Shown here: one piece after another, positions 25,901 to 34,378 of the stretch | How the letters are laid out: each line of letters opens with the position of its first letter | Position numbering within the stretch: the first letter of the stretch is position 1 | From: Chryseobacterium rhizoplanae | GTDB lineage: Bacteria; Bacteroidota; Bacteroidia; Flavobacteriales; Weeksellaceae | Direction of reading: 5' to 3' | Assembly (NCBI RefSeq): GCF_900182655.1 | Contig: NZ_FXTC01000015.1 | Span: 46,771 to 110,770, forward strand | DNA: 64,000 nucleotides | Position numbers and translations under genes: made by a program | Notes under the pieces: model-generated | What the model saw: only the letters and a program-made list of their open reading frames with translations | The model's database searches: none | Told to the model about the DNA's origin: nothing

Positions 25901-28869
25901 ATACCGTTGAAGTTCCTAAAGACAAAAGTGTATCCACACTGAATCTGCAGTTTCAGCTGGTCGCATTTAATGATGTAAAAACAGAATCTGCAGCTTTAAA
26001 TATAAAAGATACAGAAAAGCCGTTAAAAATTGAAACGGTGACCTTCAGAGATAAACTGGAACCGAATGCTAAGGAAAAATGGACGGTAAAAGTAACCGGA
26101 AATGATAATGAAAAGATCAATGCTGAGGTATTGGCCAATATGTATGATATGTCTCTGGATCAGTTTGCTGCAAACAGCTTTACTTGGAGAAAATTGTACA
26201 CCCCATTTGTGATTGTTACTTCTTATGGAATCAACAATTACCTTCAACAGCAAAACTATCAGAAAAGACTGAGATATTTCGAAGACAGATATATAAATGT
26301 TCCTCAGTTTAATTGGTTTGATGGTGATTTTGCTCAATATGGATTAAAAGGAAGAGTTTCAGGGGTAATGGTTAGCGATATGGTAATGCCAGCTCCTGCT
26401 GCAAAAGAAGCAGCAATTGCCGGAGCCAGATTTAAGACTGCCAGAGCATCTGTTGCAAAAGAAGTTGTAATCAATGAAGAGGCGATAGATGTAATGGCAT
26501 CTAATGCAGACGGTGTTTTAGATCATGATGATGTTGAAAAAAATCTGGAAAAAGTAGCGGTACGTCAAAATCTGAACGAAACAGCCTTCTTCTATCCGGA
26601 TCTTAAAACCGATGCCGAGGGAAATGTAAACTTCGAGTTTACTTCTCCGGAAGCATTGACAAAATGGAAACTGATGTTCCTTGCTCACACAAAGGATGCA
26701 AGAGCAGCTACACTGGAAAAAGAAGTGGTAACGCAGAAAGAATTCTCTGTGACACCGAACTATCCGAGATTCCTGAGAGAAGGGGATGAACTGAACCTAC
26801 AGTCAAAACTTTCAAATCTTACAGATAAAAAATTGAACGGTTCTGCCGAGTTACAAATTCTGGATGCCTTTACCAATGAAAATATTTCTTCAAAATTTGG
26901 AATGAATTCAGGGGTGCAAAACTTTAACTTAACTGAAAACGGAAGCAGTGCATTAACGTGGAAATTAAAAGTTCCTGACAACGTTTCCTCTGTTATTTTT
27001 AAAGTGGTTGCCAAAGCTGGCGCGTATTCTGACGGTGAGCAGCAAGCCATTGCTGTATTGCCAAACAGAATGCTGGTGACGGATGCCATTCCTGTATTTG
27101 TGAAAGAAGGAGAAACCAAAACATTTGTCCTGGATAACCTTAAAAACAATACATCCACAACAGCTTCTAATATTTCCAACACGTTAGAACTGACAACCAA
27201 TCCGATCTGGGAGATTATGTTTGCCCTTCCAAGTCTGAAAAATGATCAGAATAACTCAGCAGATGTGATCTTCAATAAATGGTTTGCGGATGTGTTGGCT
27301 TCAGAAATATTCAAAGCAAATCCGAAAATGAAAACGGTTTTTGAAGAATACCAGAACAAAGGATTATTACATTCAAATCTCGAGAAAAATCAAGAGCTGA
27401 AACAACTCTTGCTGGAAGAAACCCCTTGGGTACTGGAAAGCAAAAATGAAACGGAACAGATGCAGAAACTGGCATTATTATTTGATGTCAATACGATGAA
27501 AAATTCGATTAATCAGGATTGGGAGGATTTCAAAAAACTGCAAAACCCTGATGGTGGATTCTCATGGTATCCGGGTTATCCAAGTTCTTACGGTACTTCA
27601 TTGTATATCCTTAAAAACTTAGGAAAAATCAACTCCTGGTTAAAAGATAATGTGAAAGACTATCAAAGTGCCGACCAGAATGCTATTACAGCTAAATTGA
27701 TTCAGTATGTAGACAATGAGGTGAATAAATATTTTGATGTGAAAAAGGGTAATGTCTGGAACAACTGGACTATGGATTATCTTGATACCAGAAACTATTG
27801 GGAAAAACAGTATCCTTTAAAAGGAAAAGGTGCTACTCTGAAAACGTTAGTTAAACAAAAAGCGAAAACGGCGAAGATCACAGATTTCACATTCTTCGGA
27901 CTTCACCGCGCAGCGTTATTAATGAATGATTATGGTCTGAAAGAGGTATCTGATAAATTGATGACTTATCTTAAAGAAACCTCTACAGATACAAAAACAC
28001 AAGGGATTTACTGGAAGCAAAACCTGAACGACTGGGGATGGTTTGGTTCCAAAGTGGTGAACCATGCAGGAGCATTGGAAGCATTCAATAAATTAAAATC
28101 CAACGATCAAAGTTTTATTGAGGAAATGAAGATCTGGTTGGTAACTCAGAAGGAAGTCAACTCATGGGGAAGCTCAAGAGGCACAGCAGAAGTGATCTTT
28201 ACTATTTTAAATTCAGGAAAATCATGGACCGGAACAGAAAGTGATAAAGCGACTATCGTTTGGGGAGGAAAAGAACTGGTTCCTCAGACCCAGGCAACAG
28301 GCTATGTGAAATCAGCAGTGAAAACAGACATCGTAGATAAAAACCTAGCCACCGTAACCGTTACAAAACCTGGTCCCGGAATTGTTCAGGGTGGATTGTT
28401 CTGGCAGTATTACGAAGATCTCGATAAAATCAAATCTTCCGAAAACTATATTTCTGTAACAAAAGAATTATACAAAAAAGTGAAAACGGTAAACGGAGAA
28501 GAACTTCAGAAAATCTCTTCTGAAACGCCGTTGAAAGTAGGAGATAAAGTAACCGTAAGAATGATTCTGAATACAGACAGAGCCATGGAATTTATCCACA
28601 TTAAAGATATGCGTGCAGCAGGATTTGAACCTGTAGATGTATTATCCGGATATCAGTGGAAAAATAATCTTGGGTATTATCAGTCGACCAAAGATGCTTC
28701 TACCAACTTCTATATTCAGTACATGCCAAAAGGAAAATATGTTTTTGAATACGATTTGGTAGCCAATGCATCAGGGAAGTTCTCCAACGGAATTACGACC
28801 ATGCAGAACTACTACGCACCACAGATGAATGCTCACACCAAGGGAAGTAATGTGACAATATCAGAATAA
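22960..28869 (+). CDS. Alpha-2-macroglobulin-family protein lacking the thioester motif
   Basis: A 1969-residue secreted protein with a signal peptide (about 1-22, ending MVSAQ). A helical N-terminal part (about 30-320) is followed by macroglobulin domains; the MG signature DRGIYRPGQTVYFKVI (about 557-572) and the alpha-2-macroglobulin motif LTKWKLMFLAHTKDA (about 1230-1244) are clear. The toroid domain (about 1450-1720) contains NPDGGFSWYPGYPSSYGTSL. The thioester CxEQ is not found; the only cysteines I see lie near the N-terminus. It probably traps or hinders proteases at the cell surface without covalent linkage. Ecotin follows 274 bases downstream. Confidence 0.93.
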   Translation: MKRFSKIFMLLLVMLSFSMVSAQKNYDTQWKKVAENSTKGAYKSNLPIILDIQKQAMKENNAFELIRSLKAEFSIVNQTVDDEQNDSASQFFKKLKDAEGKMSGEGKLVYKVLLNGFFMDYYNQNSWKINGRTNINSQDVAQIETWSKLDFKNYLTKSFQELDQEKPEMKKISLEKYKNIFSGTGDIAYFPTLYDWYAIKKVEFLSENNIFTKNELTANRTAINAIYDELIAQNTGNAKLYFMKEKITENCNFNHCKDKLEQLQNLLKSNVEGDYKVMIMGEIMDELVGKKKPKEAIALAAQAKNEYPKSPFIENIKSKEEQIVNPYLTLKYEAQTQNNLPIHFVAQYQNVSEFTLNIYEVKDDFTSLLQYVQNSYSNTFGKLKKNLVRKETFQLPDPKDYQNHKTSLEVKPLPSGVYVAEFTIAGADMKDSDSRQNFYFLVSGNKIIYQSKTDRNPLSDELKLVNSENGKPLTNEGLRFYEFVSNKTLNKIEGKTNENGVFKFPSSENKDYYRTFLIQQPKTNDFQIMQVYGNRGSAEDYNPNKQTRSTAQIFIDRGIYRPGQTVYFKVINTNINKEVESVLSGLKQKITLLNTNSEEVSSQEFTTNEFGSYHGSFILPKGKLNGNFYLRIEGESQGYKNFRVEEYKRPKFEVTFDPVKEEYKYGQTIELKGKAVMFSGVPLNNTTVNYEIKKQNIRWRYFSWYPQDDDNENSILGEAKTNEKGEFTIRLELKKDEKLEGIQIDNYAINASVTDINGETQTANTQLKVASVSHYIQAENIANTFADENVKVKVETKNYNDQNLKKPYQVKLSKLIAPDRIFRDNFKSDVQNLPKYSKEEFISKFPHDLFDENDEIKNWKTEKILIEKQQQPSADNAQLTTNLDLGKLEAGDYQLELFNIEGKDTIKSAQYFSVWDKASLKPSQKTFLTVIAPKEELSRGEKAKVYVFSAIPDALVNVFVQDGSGKTVSEVRQLKKGILEYTVEVPKDKSVSTLNLQFQLVAFNDVKTESAALNIKDTEKPLKIETVTFRDKLEPNAKEKWTVKVTGNDNEKINAEVLANMYDMSLDQFAANSFTWRKLYTPFVIVTSYGINNYLQQQNYQKRLRYFEDRYINVPQFNWFDGDFAQYGLKGRVSGVMVSDMVMPAPAAKEAAIAGARFKTARASVAKEVVINEEAIDVMASNADGVLDHDDVEKNLEKVAVRQNLNETAFFYPDLKTDAEGNVNFEFTSPEALTKWKLMFLAHTKDARAATLEKEVVTQKEFSVTPNYPRFLREGDELNLQSKLSNLTDKKLNGSAELQILDAFTNENISSKFGMNSGVQNFNLTENGSSALTWKLKVPDNVSSVIFKVVAKAGAYSDGEQQAIAVLPNRMLVTDAIPVFVKEGETKTFVLDNLKNNTSTTASNISNTLELTTNPIWEIMFALPSLKNDQNNSADVIFNKWFADVLASEIFKANPKMKTVFEEYQNKGLLHSNLEKNQELKQLLLEETPWVLESKNETEQMQKLALLFDVNTMKNSINQDWEDFKKLQNPDGGFSWYPGYPSSYGTSLYILKNLGKINSWLKDNVKDYQSADQNAITAKLIQYVDNEVNKYFDVKKGNVWNNWTMDYLDTRNYWEKQYPLKGKGATLKTLVKQKAKTAKITDFTFFGLHRAALLMNDYGLKEVSDKLMTYLKETSTDTKTQGIYWKQNLNDWGWFGSKVVNHAGALEAFNKLKSNDQSFIEEMKIWLVTQKEVNSWGSSRGTAEVIFTILNSGKSWTGTESDKATIVWGGKELVPQTQATGYVKSAVKTDIVDKNLATVTVTKPGPGIVQGGLFWQYYEDLDKIKSSENYISVTKELYKKVKTVNGEELQKISSETPLKVGDKVTVRMILNTDRAMEFIHIKDMRAAGFEPVDVLSGYQWKNNLGYYQSTKDASTNFYIQYMPKGKYVFEYDLVANASGKFSNGITTMQNYYAPQMNAHTKGSNVTISE

Positions 28870-28875
28870 TTTATA

Positions 28876-29036
28876 AAAAGAGGCTGTCTTAAAAGTATCA
28901 TTCTGAATGAAATGAAATGGAGTGAAGAATCTCATAAATTTGGTTATTAATAGGATTCTTCCTTCGTTGGAAATCGAAGATTCGACGTAGTCAATGACAA
29001 AAGCCAATTTATTTGAATTTTGAAACAGTCTCTTTT
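28876..29036. repeat. 161-bp interspersed element with inverted ends
   Basis: The intergenic space between the macroglobulin and ecotin genes is bounded by AAAAGAGGCTGTCTTAAAA and, inverted, AAAAGAGACTGTTTCAAA. The interior contains the GAAGAATCTCATAAAT and GATTCTTCCTTCG segments. It has the look of a small non-coding repetitive element. I cannot show further full copies in this window. Confidence 0.55.
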
Positions 29037-29143
29037 GTTGAAAGATTTAAATGTAAATAGAATTAAATCGAAAAATCAAACAATTGTTTAATTTTGGAAT
29101 GGTTTTTGGAATTAGGTTAGTAGAAATTTAAAAAATTATAAAG

Positions 29144-29632
29144 ATGAAATTTTCTAAAACTTTAATTACTGGATTGGTATTGATGGCTGGAGTAAATGCT
29201 TTCGCGCAAAAGAAAGCAGAAAAGTTTGAAAAACTACAGATTGAAATGTTCCCCAAAGCTAAAGAAGGATATAAGCAGGTATATATTCAGCTTCCCGTAG
29301 CAAAAAACGAAAACGATTTAAAAGTTGAACTTTTTGTTGGTGCTGAAAAAATGGTAGACTGTAACAACTATTTCCTGATGGGAGAAATGAAAACCCAGGA
29401 TCTTCAGGGATGGGGCTATAATTACTATGAAGTAGAGTCTAAAGGAGAAACAGCAGGAACCCTTATGGGATGCCCAGGGCAGAAACAAACTAAAAAGTTT
29501 ATTACTCTAAAGCCTGAAACCGTAAGATACAACAGTAAACTCCCATTGGTATTCTACGTACCGAAAGACATCGAAGTTCGTTACAGAATTTTACGTCCGG
29601 ATGCCGGCATGAAAAAAGCAGTTCAAAGATAA
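29144..29632 (+). CDS. eco: Ecotin, periplasmic serine-protease inhibitor
   Basis: A 162-residue protein with a signal peptide (about 1-21, ending NAFAQ). The mature part is a clear ecotin: KLQIEMFPKAKEGYKQVYIQLP at the start, the reactive loop GTLMGCPG with Met as the P1 residue as in the E. coli protein, and NSKLPLVFYVPKDIEVRYRI near the C-terminus. The two cysteines that form the family disulfide (VDCNNYF and MGCPG) are present. Ecotins are dimers that block trypsin-fold proteases such as elastase. Its neighbour is a macroglobulin-like protein. Confidence 0.95.
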   Translation: MKFSKTLITGLVLMAGVNAFAQKKAEKFEKLQIEMFPKAKEGYKQVYIQLPVAKNENDLKVELFVGAEKMVDCNNYFLMGEMKTQDLQGWGYNYYEVESKGETAGTLMGCPGQKQTKKFITLKPETVRYNSKLPLVFYVPKDIEVRYRILRPDAGMKKAVQR

Positions 29633-29655
29633 ATCAGCTTATTATAATTATACAG

Positions 29656-29685
29656 GAAACTCTTCACAGCAATGTGGGGAGTTTT
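29656..29685 (+). terminator. Terminator after ecotin
   Basis: Hairpin GAAACTCTTCAC-agcaat-GTGGGGAGTTTTC followed by a T-run, 23 bases after the ecotin stop. Confidence 0.82.
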
Positions 29686-29694
29686 CGTTTTTTT

Positions 29695-30329
29695 ATATAT
29701 ATCAATTTGGAATTAATTGAACGTGTCGTTTGTCATTCCGCAGGAATCCAGGTTCGAAAATTCAGAATCATCTTATTATTAATTTTGTTTCCATTAACCT
29801 TAAATTTTATTTAAAACCAATTTTTATTGAATGATTTCAAGTAAATATTTCCTCATTATTTTCGCTGAGTGAAACGCCCTTGCGAACGAAAAAATAAATA
29901 ATGATTTTGCGAACATCGCGTTGTATTATAGGTTTTGGCTAAAGCCGTTTGAAATTTTAACCTTTATCAAATGGGCTCCCTTCGACTAAGCTCAGGATAA
30001 TGGTCCGTTCCTATTGAATAATCATTCTCGCAAATTTTACTGATTATTATTCCCCAAGTCTATCCACCACTTTGTCATTCCGCAGGAATCTAGATTATAA
30101 TAGTCAGAATCAGAATAAAAAGTTAAGGGTGTTTTTTTTTAGATTGAACTTGCTTTTATTCCCTATGTTCTCTGAAAAAACACATAACAAAAAGGAAGTG
30201 CGAAAAGTAGAGTTAAATATTTTTTCAAACTTTTTTAGTTTTTAATTAACATTTAAACACACCGGGCAAAACTTTATTTTATAGGGCTTTAAACTTAAAC
30301 AGATTTTAAACTTACTTTAAATTCACACT
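29695..30329. repeat. Gene-free repeat-bearing spacer
   Basis: About 630 bases without a gene. The 20-mer TTTGTCATTCCGCAGGAATC occurs exactly twice (29729-29748 and 30071-30090), each followed by a similar TC(T/C)AG tail. GGTTTTGGCTAAAGCC (29931-29946) recurs inverted at 54587-54602 in this window. Segments such as CTTCGACTAAGCTCAGGATAATGG (near 29972) are of the kind scattered through Chryseobacterium genomes. Confidence 0.6.
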
Positions 30330-30343
30330 ATTGTAGAATTATC

Positions 30344-30377
30344 TTGAAGGATTTTACTTTTTTTTGCATTATATTTG
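30344..30377 (+). promoter_or_regulatory. Promoter of the TolC-HlyD-permease operon
   Basis: TTG at 30344-30346 and TATATTTG at 30370-30377 (23 bases between, slightly long) lie just before the start codon at 30393. The -7 box is an exact TAnnTTTG match. Confidence 0.5.
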
Positions 30378-30392
30378 TTGTAAACATAAACC

Positions 30393-31811
30393 ATGAAAAA
30401 CAATTTATTGATTTTTACGTTTAGTTTTTTTGCTTTCCCCGCTTTTGGCTGGGCACAGTCTGCGCCGGATTTTAAAGAACTTCTGGATAGTGCTATGGTT
30501 CGGGACTCGAACCTCAAAATGCAGGTGACCCAAAACAAACTTACCGATCTTGATGAACACAAACTGAAAGACATCTTTCTTCCTACGCTGGAATTGAGTG
30601 GTAAAGCCGGCTATCTCAACGGAACAGCAAGACTGACGTCCCCTGAATTCAATCTCGCTCCCTTTATTAATATTCCTGAAGGGACTTTCAACAATAATTT
30701 CAATGTATCAGGATTTTCAGGTATCGCCAAGGCAGATGCCAAAATGCTTCTGTATTCCGGAGGGAAGGTCAAATACATGAAAAAAGCAGTTGAAGAAAAG
30801 AAAAAATCTGAAGACATCCTTTTGGAGAAGACAAAAGATGAGGTGATTGCGACTATTTCTAAAGCATACGATCAGCTGGCTCTCATTCATCAGTCTAAAA
30901 AAGTACTGGATGAAAGCAAAAAAAGACTTGATATCAACAGAAAAACAGCCGATAAAGCGCTTGGTTACGGTTTGATCACTCCTTATGACCATAAGAAAAT
31001 TGAACTTGCTCAGGCTACTTTAGATGCAAAAATGGTAGAATATGAAGGGAAAAAAGAATTGCTTCTTACCCAGCTTTATATTTTAACAGGAATCAATAGA
31101 GAAAGGCTAAGAATGATAGATCCGGTATTATCTCCTGTGGAATTACTGGCCGCAGAAAAAGGAATAGAACAAAGAGCTGAAATCCGTGCACTAGAACATG
31201 GTATAAGTGCTGCAGATTATAAAATAAAAGCCGAAAGGACATGGATGATTCCTAAAGTGCAGCTGATGGCTTCCGCCTATTATATTGGCTTGTATGGCAA
31301 TAGGATCAAATCTTCGGAAAATATAATCCCGGCAGTTCCGATACTGGGATATGAAGGAAAAAAACTGGACTGGAGACCTAACAATATCAACGTATTCCCT
31401 TTGATTACGGCAGGAGTAGGTTTTAAATGGGAGATTTTTGACGGTAAAGAAGGGAAACATGCTGAAGAAACAGCTAAAGTTGGAAAAGAAGTATTGCAGA
31501 ACCAGAAAGAAGATGCGCTGAAAAAACTGACACTGAACCTGGCTAATAATCAGACCAATTATGATATCGCTTCCGCTCAGATTACCTTAAAAGCCAAAGA
31601 AAAAGAACTGGCAAAAAATGCACTCGTACAGGCAGAAAAAGAATTCCGCTACGGAATGAGCAAATCTTCACAGCTTATTGATGCGGAAAACGATCTTGAA
31701 GCTTCCGAACTTGAATATCAGAATGCCATTTTCAACCAGAGAAGAGCGGGAATAGAACTGATGAGGTCTACCCAGGAGCTGGATATCACCAAATTTTATT
31801 TAATCCCTTAA
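30393..31811 (+). CDS. TolC-family outer-membrane efflux protein
   Basis: A 472-residue protein with a signal peptide (about 1-22, ending GWAQS) and two outer-membrane-factor repeats of long alpha-helices and beta-strands (for example KDEVIATISKAYDQLALIHQSKKVLDESKK and ALVQAEKEFRYGMSKSSQLIDAENDLEASELEYQNAIF). The TolC trimer forms the outer-membrane exit duct for tripartite exporters. It starts an operon with a membrane-fusion lipoprotein and an ABC-2 permease, each separated by only a few bases or about 60. Confidence 0.9.
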   Translation: MKNNLLIFTFSFFAFPAFGWAQSAPDFKELLDSAMVRDSNLKMQVTQNKLTDLDEHKLKDIFLPTLELSGKAGYLNGTARLTSPEFNLAPFINIPEGTFNNNFNVSGFSGIAKADAKMLLYSGGKVKYMKKAVEEKKKSEDILLEKTKDEVIATISKAYDQLALIHQSKKVLDESKKRLDINRKTADKALGYGLITPYDHKKIELAQATLDAKMVEYEGKKELLLTQLYILTGINRERLRMIDPVLSPVELLAAEKGIEQRAEIRALEHGISAADYKIKAERTWMIPKVQLMASAYYIGLYGNRIKSSENIIPAVPILGYEGKKLDWRPNNINVFPLITAGVGFKWEIFDGKEGKHAEETAKVGKEVLQNQKEDALKKLTLNLANNQTNYDIASAQITLKAKEKELAKNALVQAEKEFRYGMSKSSQLIDAENDLEASELEYQNAIFNQRRAGIELMRSTQELDITKFYLIP

Positions 31812-31819
31812 AAATTTAA

Positions 31820-32779
31820 ATGATGCATAAAAATATATCTATACTCTTCGCTGCTCTGTTCCTGTTGGGGAGCTGTGACAAAAAAAATGAAAAAATAAAA
31901 GAACCTGAAGGGAAAACCAAAAAGGATGTAATTTCTTTTGCTCCTAAAGTTACCGGAAGGATCTTAAAAATATACGTTTCCGAAGGCCAGACGGTGAAAA
32001 AAGGAGATACCTTGGCACAGCTTGATGTACCTGAAGTATCTGCAAAAATAGCGCAGGCACAAGGCGCAGTAAATGCTGCTTCAGCTCAGGAGCAAATGGC
32101 AAAAAACGGAGCTACAGCAGATCAATTGAGACAGCTTAATGCCAAATATAAAGGTTTGAAAGAACAATATGAATTTGCCCAGAAATCTTACAAAAGAGCC
32201 AACAATATGTTCCGCGACAGCTTGATGTCTCCGCAGGCTCATGACGAAATTTATGCAAAACTGCAGGGTGCAAAAGCACAATATGATGCGGTAGTGGCAG
32301 AGCTGGATGACGTAAAAAGAGGAACCCGTTTTGAAAAGATAGAAATGGCAGCAGGACAGGCATCACAGGCCAAAGGAGCTTTGCAGGAAGCCAATGTAGC
32401 CTATTCCGAAAGATACATCATTGCCACCAATGATATGGAAATAGAAACCATCAGCTTAAACACAGGAGAGCTTGCTACAGCTGGTTTTGCCTTGTTCAAC
32501 GGATATATCCCGGAAAGTACTTATTTCAGGTTTACCATCCCGGAAAGTGCTATTTCAAAATATAAAAAAGGGCAGGAGGTTACGATGCAGATCGTTTATA
32601 ATAAAGAAAATATTACAGGAAATATTGTATATATCAAACAGCTTACAAAGTATGCAGATATTACAACGGCTTACCCTGATTACCAGTTGCAGGATGCAAT
32701 CTATGAGATCAAAGTAAAACCCAAAGACATGAATAAGGCTAAAAGTATTTTAGTCAATGCTAACATAATTCTGAAATAA
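31820..32779 (+). CDS. HlyD-family membrane-fusion lipoprotein
   Basis: A 319-residue adaptor with a lipobox (LLGSC, Cys19). The lipoyl/biotinyl half-motif PKVTGRILKIYVSEGQTVKKGDTLAQLD (split across a helical hairpin, about 70-185) and the barrel domain (PESTYFRFTIPESAISKYKKG) are in the expected order. It bridges the inner-membrane permease to TolC. The hairpin is Ala/Gln-rich, as usual. It follows the TolC gene by 8 bases. Confidence 0.9.
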   Translation: MMHKNISILFAALFLLGSCDKKNEKIKEPEGKTKKDVISFAPKVTGRILKIYVSEGQTVKKGDTLAQLDVPEVSAKIAQAQGAVNAASAQEQMAKNGATADQLRQLNAKYKGLKEQYEFAQKSYKRANNMFRDSLMSPQAHDEIYAKLQGAKAQYDAVVAELDDVKRGTRFEKIEMAAGQASQAKGALQEANVAYSERYIIATNDMEIETISLNTGELATAGFALFNGYIPESTYFRFTIPESAISKYKKGQEVTMQIVYNKENITGNIVYIKQLTKYADITTAYPDYQLQDAIYEIKVKPKDMNKAKSILVNANIILK

Positions 32780-32839
32780 ATTAAAAGAACGGATGAAATT
32801 TTTCTTGAATTTCATTCTTCAAAATATAAAAATATACAG

Positions 32840-34048
32840 ATGAAAGAATTTTTCCGTCTTTTGAAACGTGAGTTCAAACTTTTTATCGGCAATTCTACCT
32901 TAAGGACGGTGTTCTTTTTGGCACCGGTCTTCTATGCAACCTTGCTGGGGTTTGTCTACAAAAGCGGAAAAGTTGAAAATACTCCGGTACTGGTTGTAGA
33001 CAGGGATAATACCCCTTTGTCTAACCAATTGACGGAAATGCTGGACGATAATAAAAGCATCAAAATTATCAGATATCTGCAGGAGCCTCTGAGCATCAAA
33101 GATGAGGTGATCAGGCATGAAGCAGCAGCTGTAGTGATTATTCCCTCAAGGTTTGAAGGTGACATGCTTCAGAAAAAATATCCCGAACTGAATGTTTATA
33201 TCAATACAGGAAATGTTTTAACAGCAAATTTTGCTTCCAAAGCACTTCAGTTAACCATAGGAACCTTTTCTGCCGGAGCATCCATCAAAGCTCTTCAAAA
33301 GGCAGGAATGCCCGCAGTAAAGGCAGCGACACAATATGAGCCTTTCAAAGCTAATTATATCACTCTCTTCAATACTACCGGAAACTACCTGATCTTCATG
33401 TGGCCGGCAATGCTGGCAGTCGTATTACAGCAGGTGATCCTATTAGCTATGGCTGTAAGTTTTGCTGCCGAATTTGAAAGAGGTTCTTTTGTGAAAGAAT
33501 ACCTGAAAATGAAAAAATGGGCCTTTCCAACCATGCTCATAAAAGTAATTCCTATCTGGGTATTTTCTATTCTCATTGTAGGTATTTACTACTTTATGCA
33601 CATGATTTTCCATGTTCCGATGCCGGAAGGAATACTCAATTTTATTTTGCTGACAGCTGTTTTTGTAGGATCGGTCTCATTTTTGGGAGTATTTATCAGT
33701 ATTCTGATTCCTGATGCATTGAAGGCTACACAGATACTTATGGTTATTGCTTCACCAGCTTTCATTATCAGTGGTTTTACATGGCCATTGAATGCGATGC
33801 CTGCTTTCGTTCAGTTTATCGCTAATATTATTCCGCTGACCCCTTTTTTACAGGCTTTCAAAATATTATTAATTCAAAAAGGTTCAGTAGAACTTACATT
33901 CCCTTACCTGAAACATTTGAGTATCCTTTTAGTGGTTTACGCTGTGATAGGCTGGATTGCATTAAAGATCAAACTTTGGTTTATTTTCAGAAAAGCAGCA
34001 CCACAGGGAATTACGGTCGAGAATGCTCCTCAGGAAGATGTTGAGTAG
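32840..34048 (+). CDS. ABC-2 type exporter permease
   Basis: A 402-residue YhhJ/YbhR-like permease: one N-terminal membrane helix (about 23-42), a periplasmic domain (about 45-175), then five membrane helices (about 178-385). The family feature FLLQKGSVELTF-type C-terminal region and SGFTWPLNAMPAFVQFIANIIPLTPF are seen. Related transporters need an ATP-binding partner, which is absent from this operon; this gene is the only permease. It might use an ATPase coded elsewhere. It ends the operon. Confidence 0.85.
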   Translation: MKEFFRLLKREFKLFIGNSTLRTVFFLAPVFYATLLGFVYKSGKVENTPVLVVDRDNTPLSNQLTEMLDDNKSIKIIRYLQEPLSIKDEVIRHEAAAVVIIPSRFEGDMLQKKYPELNVYINTGNVLTANFASKALQLTIGTFSAGASIKALQKAGMPAVKAATQYEPFKANYITLFNTTGNYLIFMWPAMLAVVLQQVILLAMAVSFAAEFERGSFVKEYLKMKKWAFPTMLIKVIPIWVFSILIVGIYYFMHMIFHVPMPEGILNFILLTAVFVGSVSFLGVFISILIPDALKATQILMVIASPAFIISGFTWPLNAMPAFVQFIANIIPLTPFLQAFKILLIQKGSVELTFPYLKHLSILLVVYAVIGWIALKIKLWFIFRKAAPQGITVENAPQEDVE

Positions 34049-34348
34049 TTTTGTTTTTTTAGTTGCTGGCTGCTAGTTTTTTAGTTTCTGGTTAGATAGA
34101 TGATAGTTGTATTAGGTTGTTGGTTTCTATTAAGTTAAACAATTTAAAATAGCAGCAAAAAATAACCACATCGCTTAACTCTATATTATCATCACCCGAG
34201 ACCTGCCAACTTGAAAATCGACATCATACATTCCATATCACTTCTTAACCTTTATCTCCACATTTAACCATTAAACCCGCAACCCGAATCCCGTAACCAA
34301 CAACTCTCAATTTTTTCCGACAACTATAAAATCAAACAAAAAAACTGA
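34049..34348. other. Gene-free spacer with simple-repeat tracts
   Basis: Low-complexity DNA. GTTGCTGGCTGCTAGTTTTT near 34061 is followed by a TTTCTGG-type tract, and ACCCGCAACCCGAATCCCGTAACC near 34273 resembles the CGGGTT tract near 20528 in inverted orientation. No gene or structured RNA is seen. Confidence 0.5.
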
Positions 34349-34356
34349 TATATTTG
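34349..34356 (+). promoter_or_regulatory. -7 element before the DUF1569 gene
   Basis: TATATTTG, an exact TAnnTTTG match, lies 22 bases before the start codon at 34379; no -33 TTG is visible. Confidence 0.45.
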
Positions 34357-34378
34357 TCTGTAGTAAAATAGAAATTAT

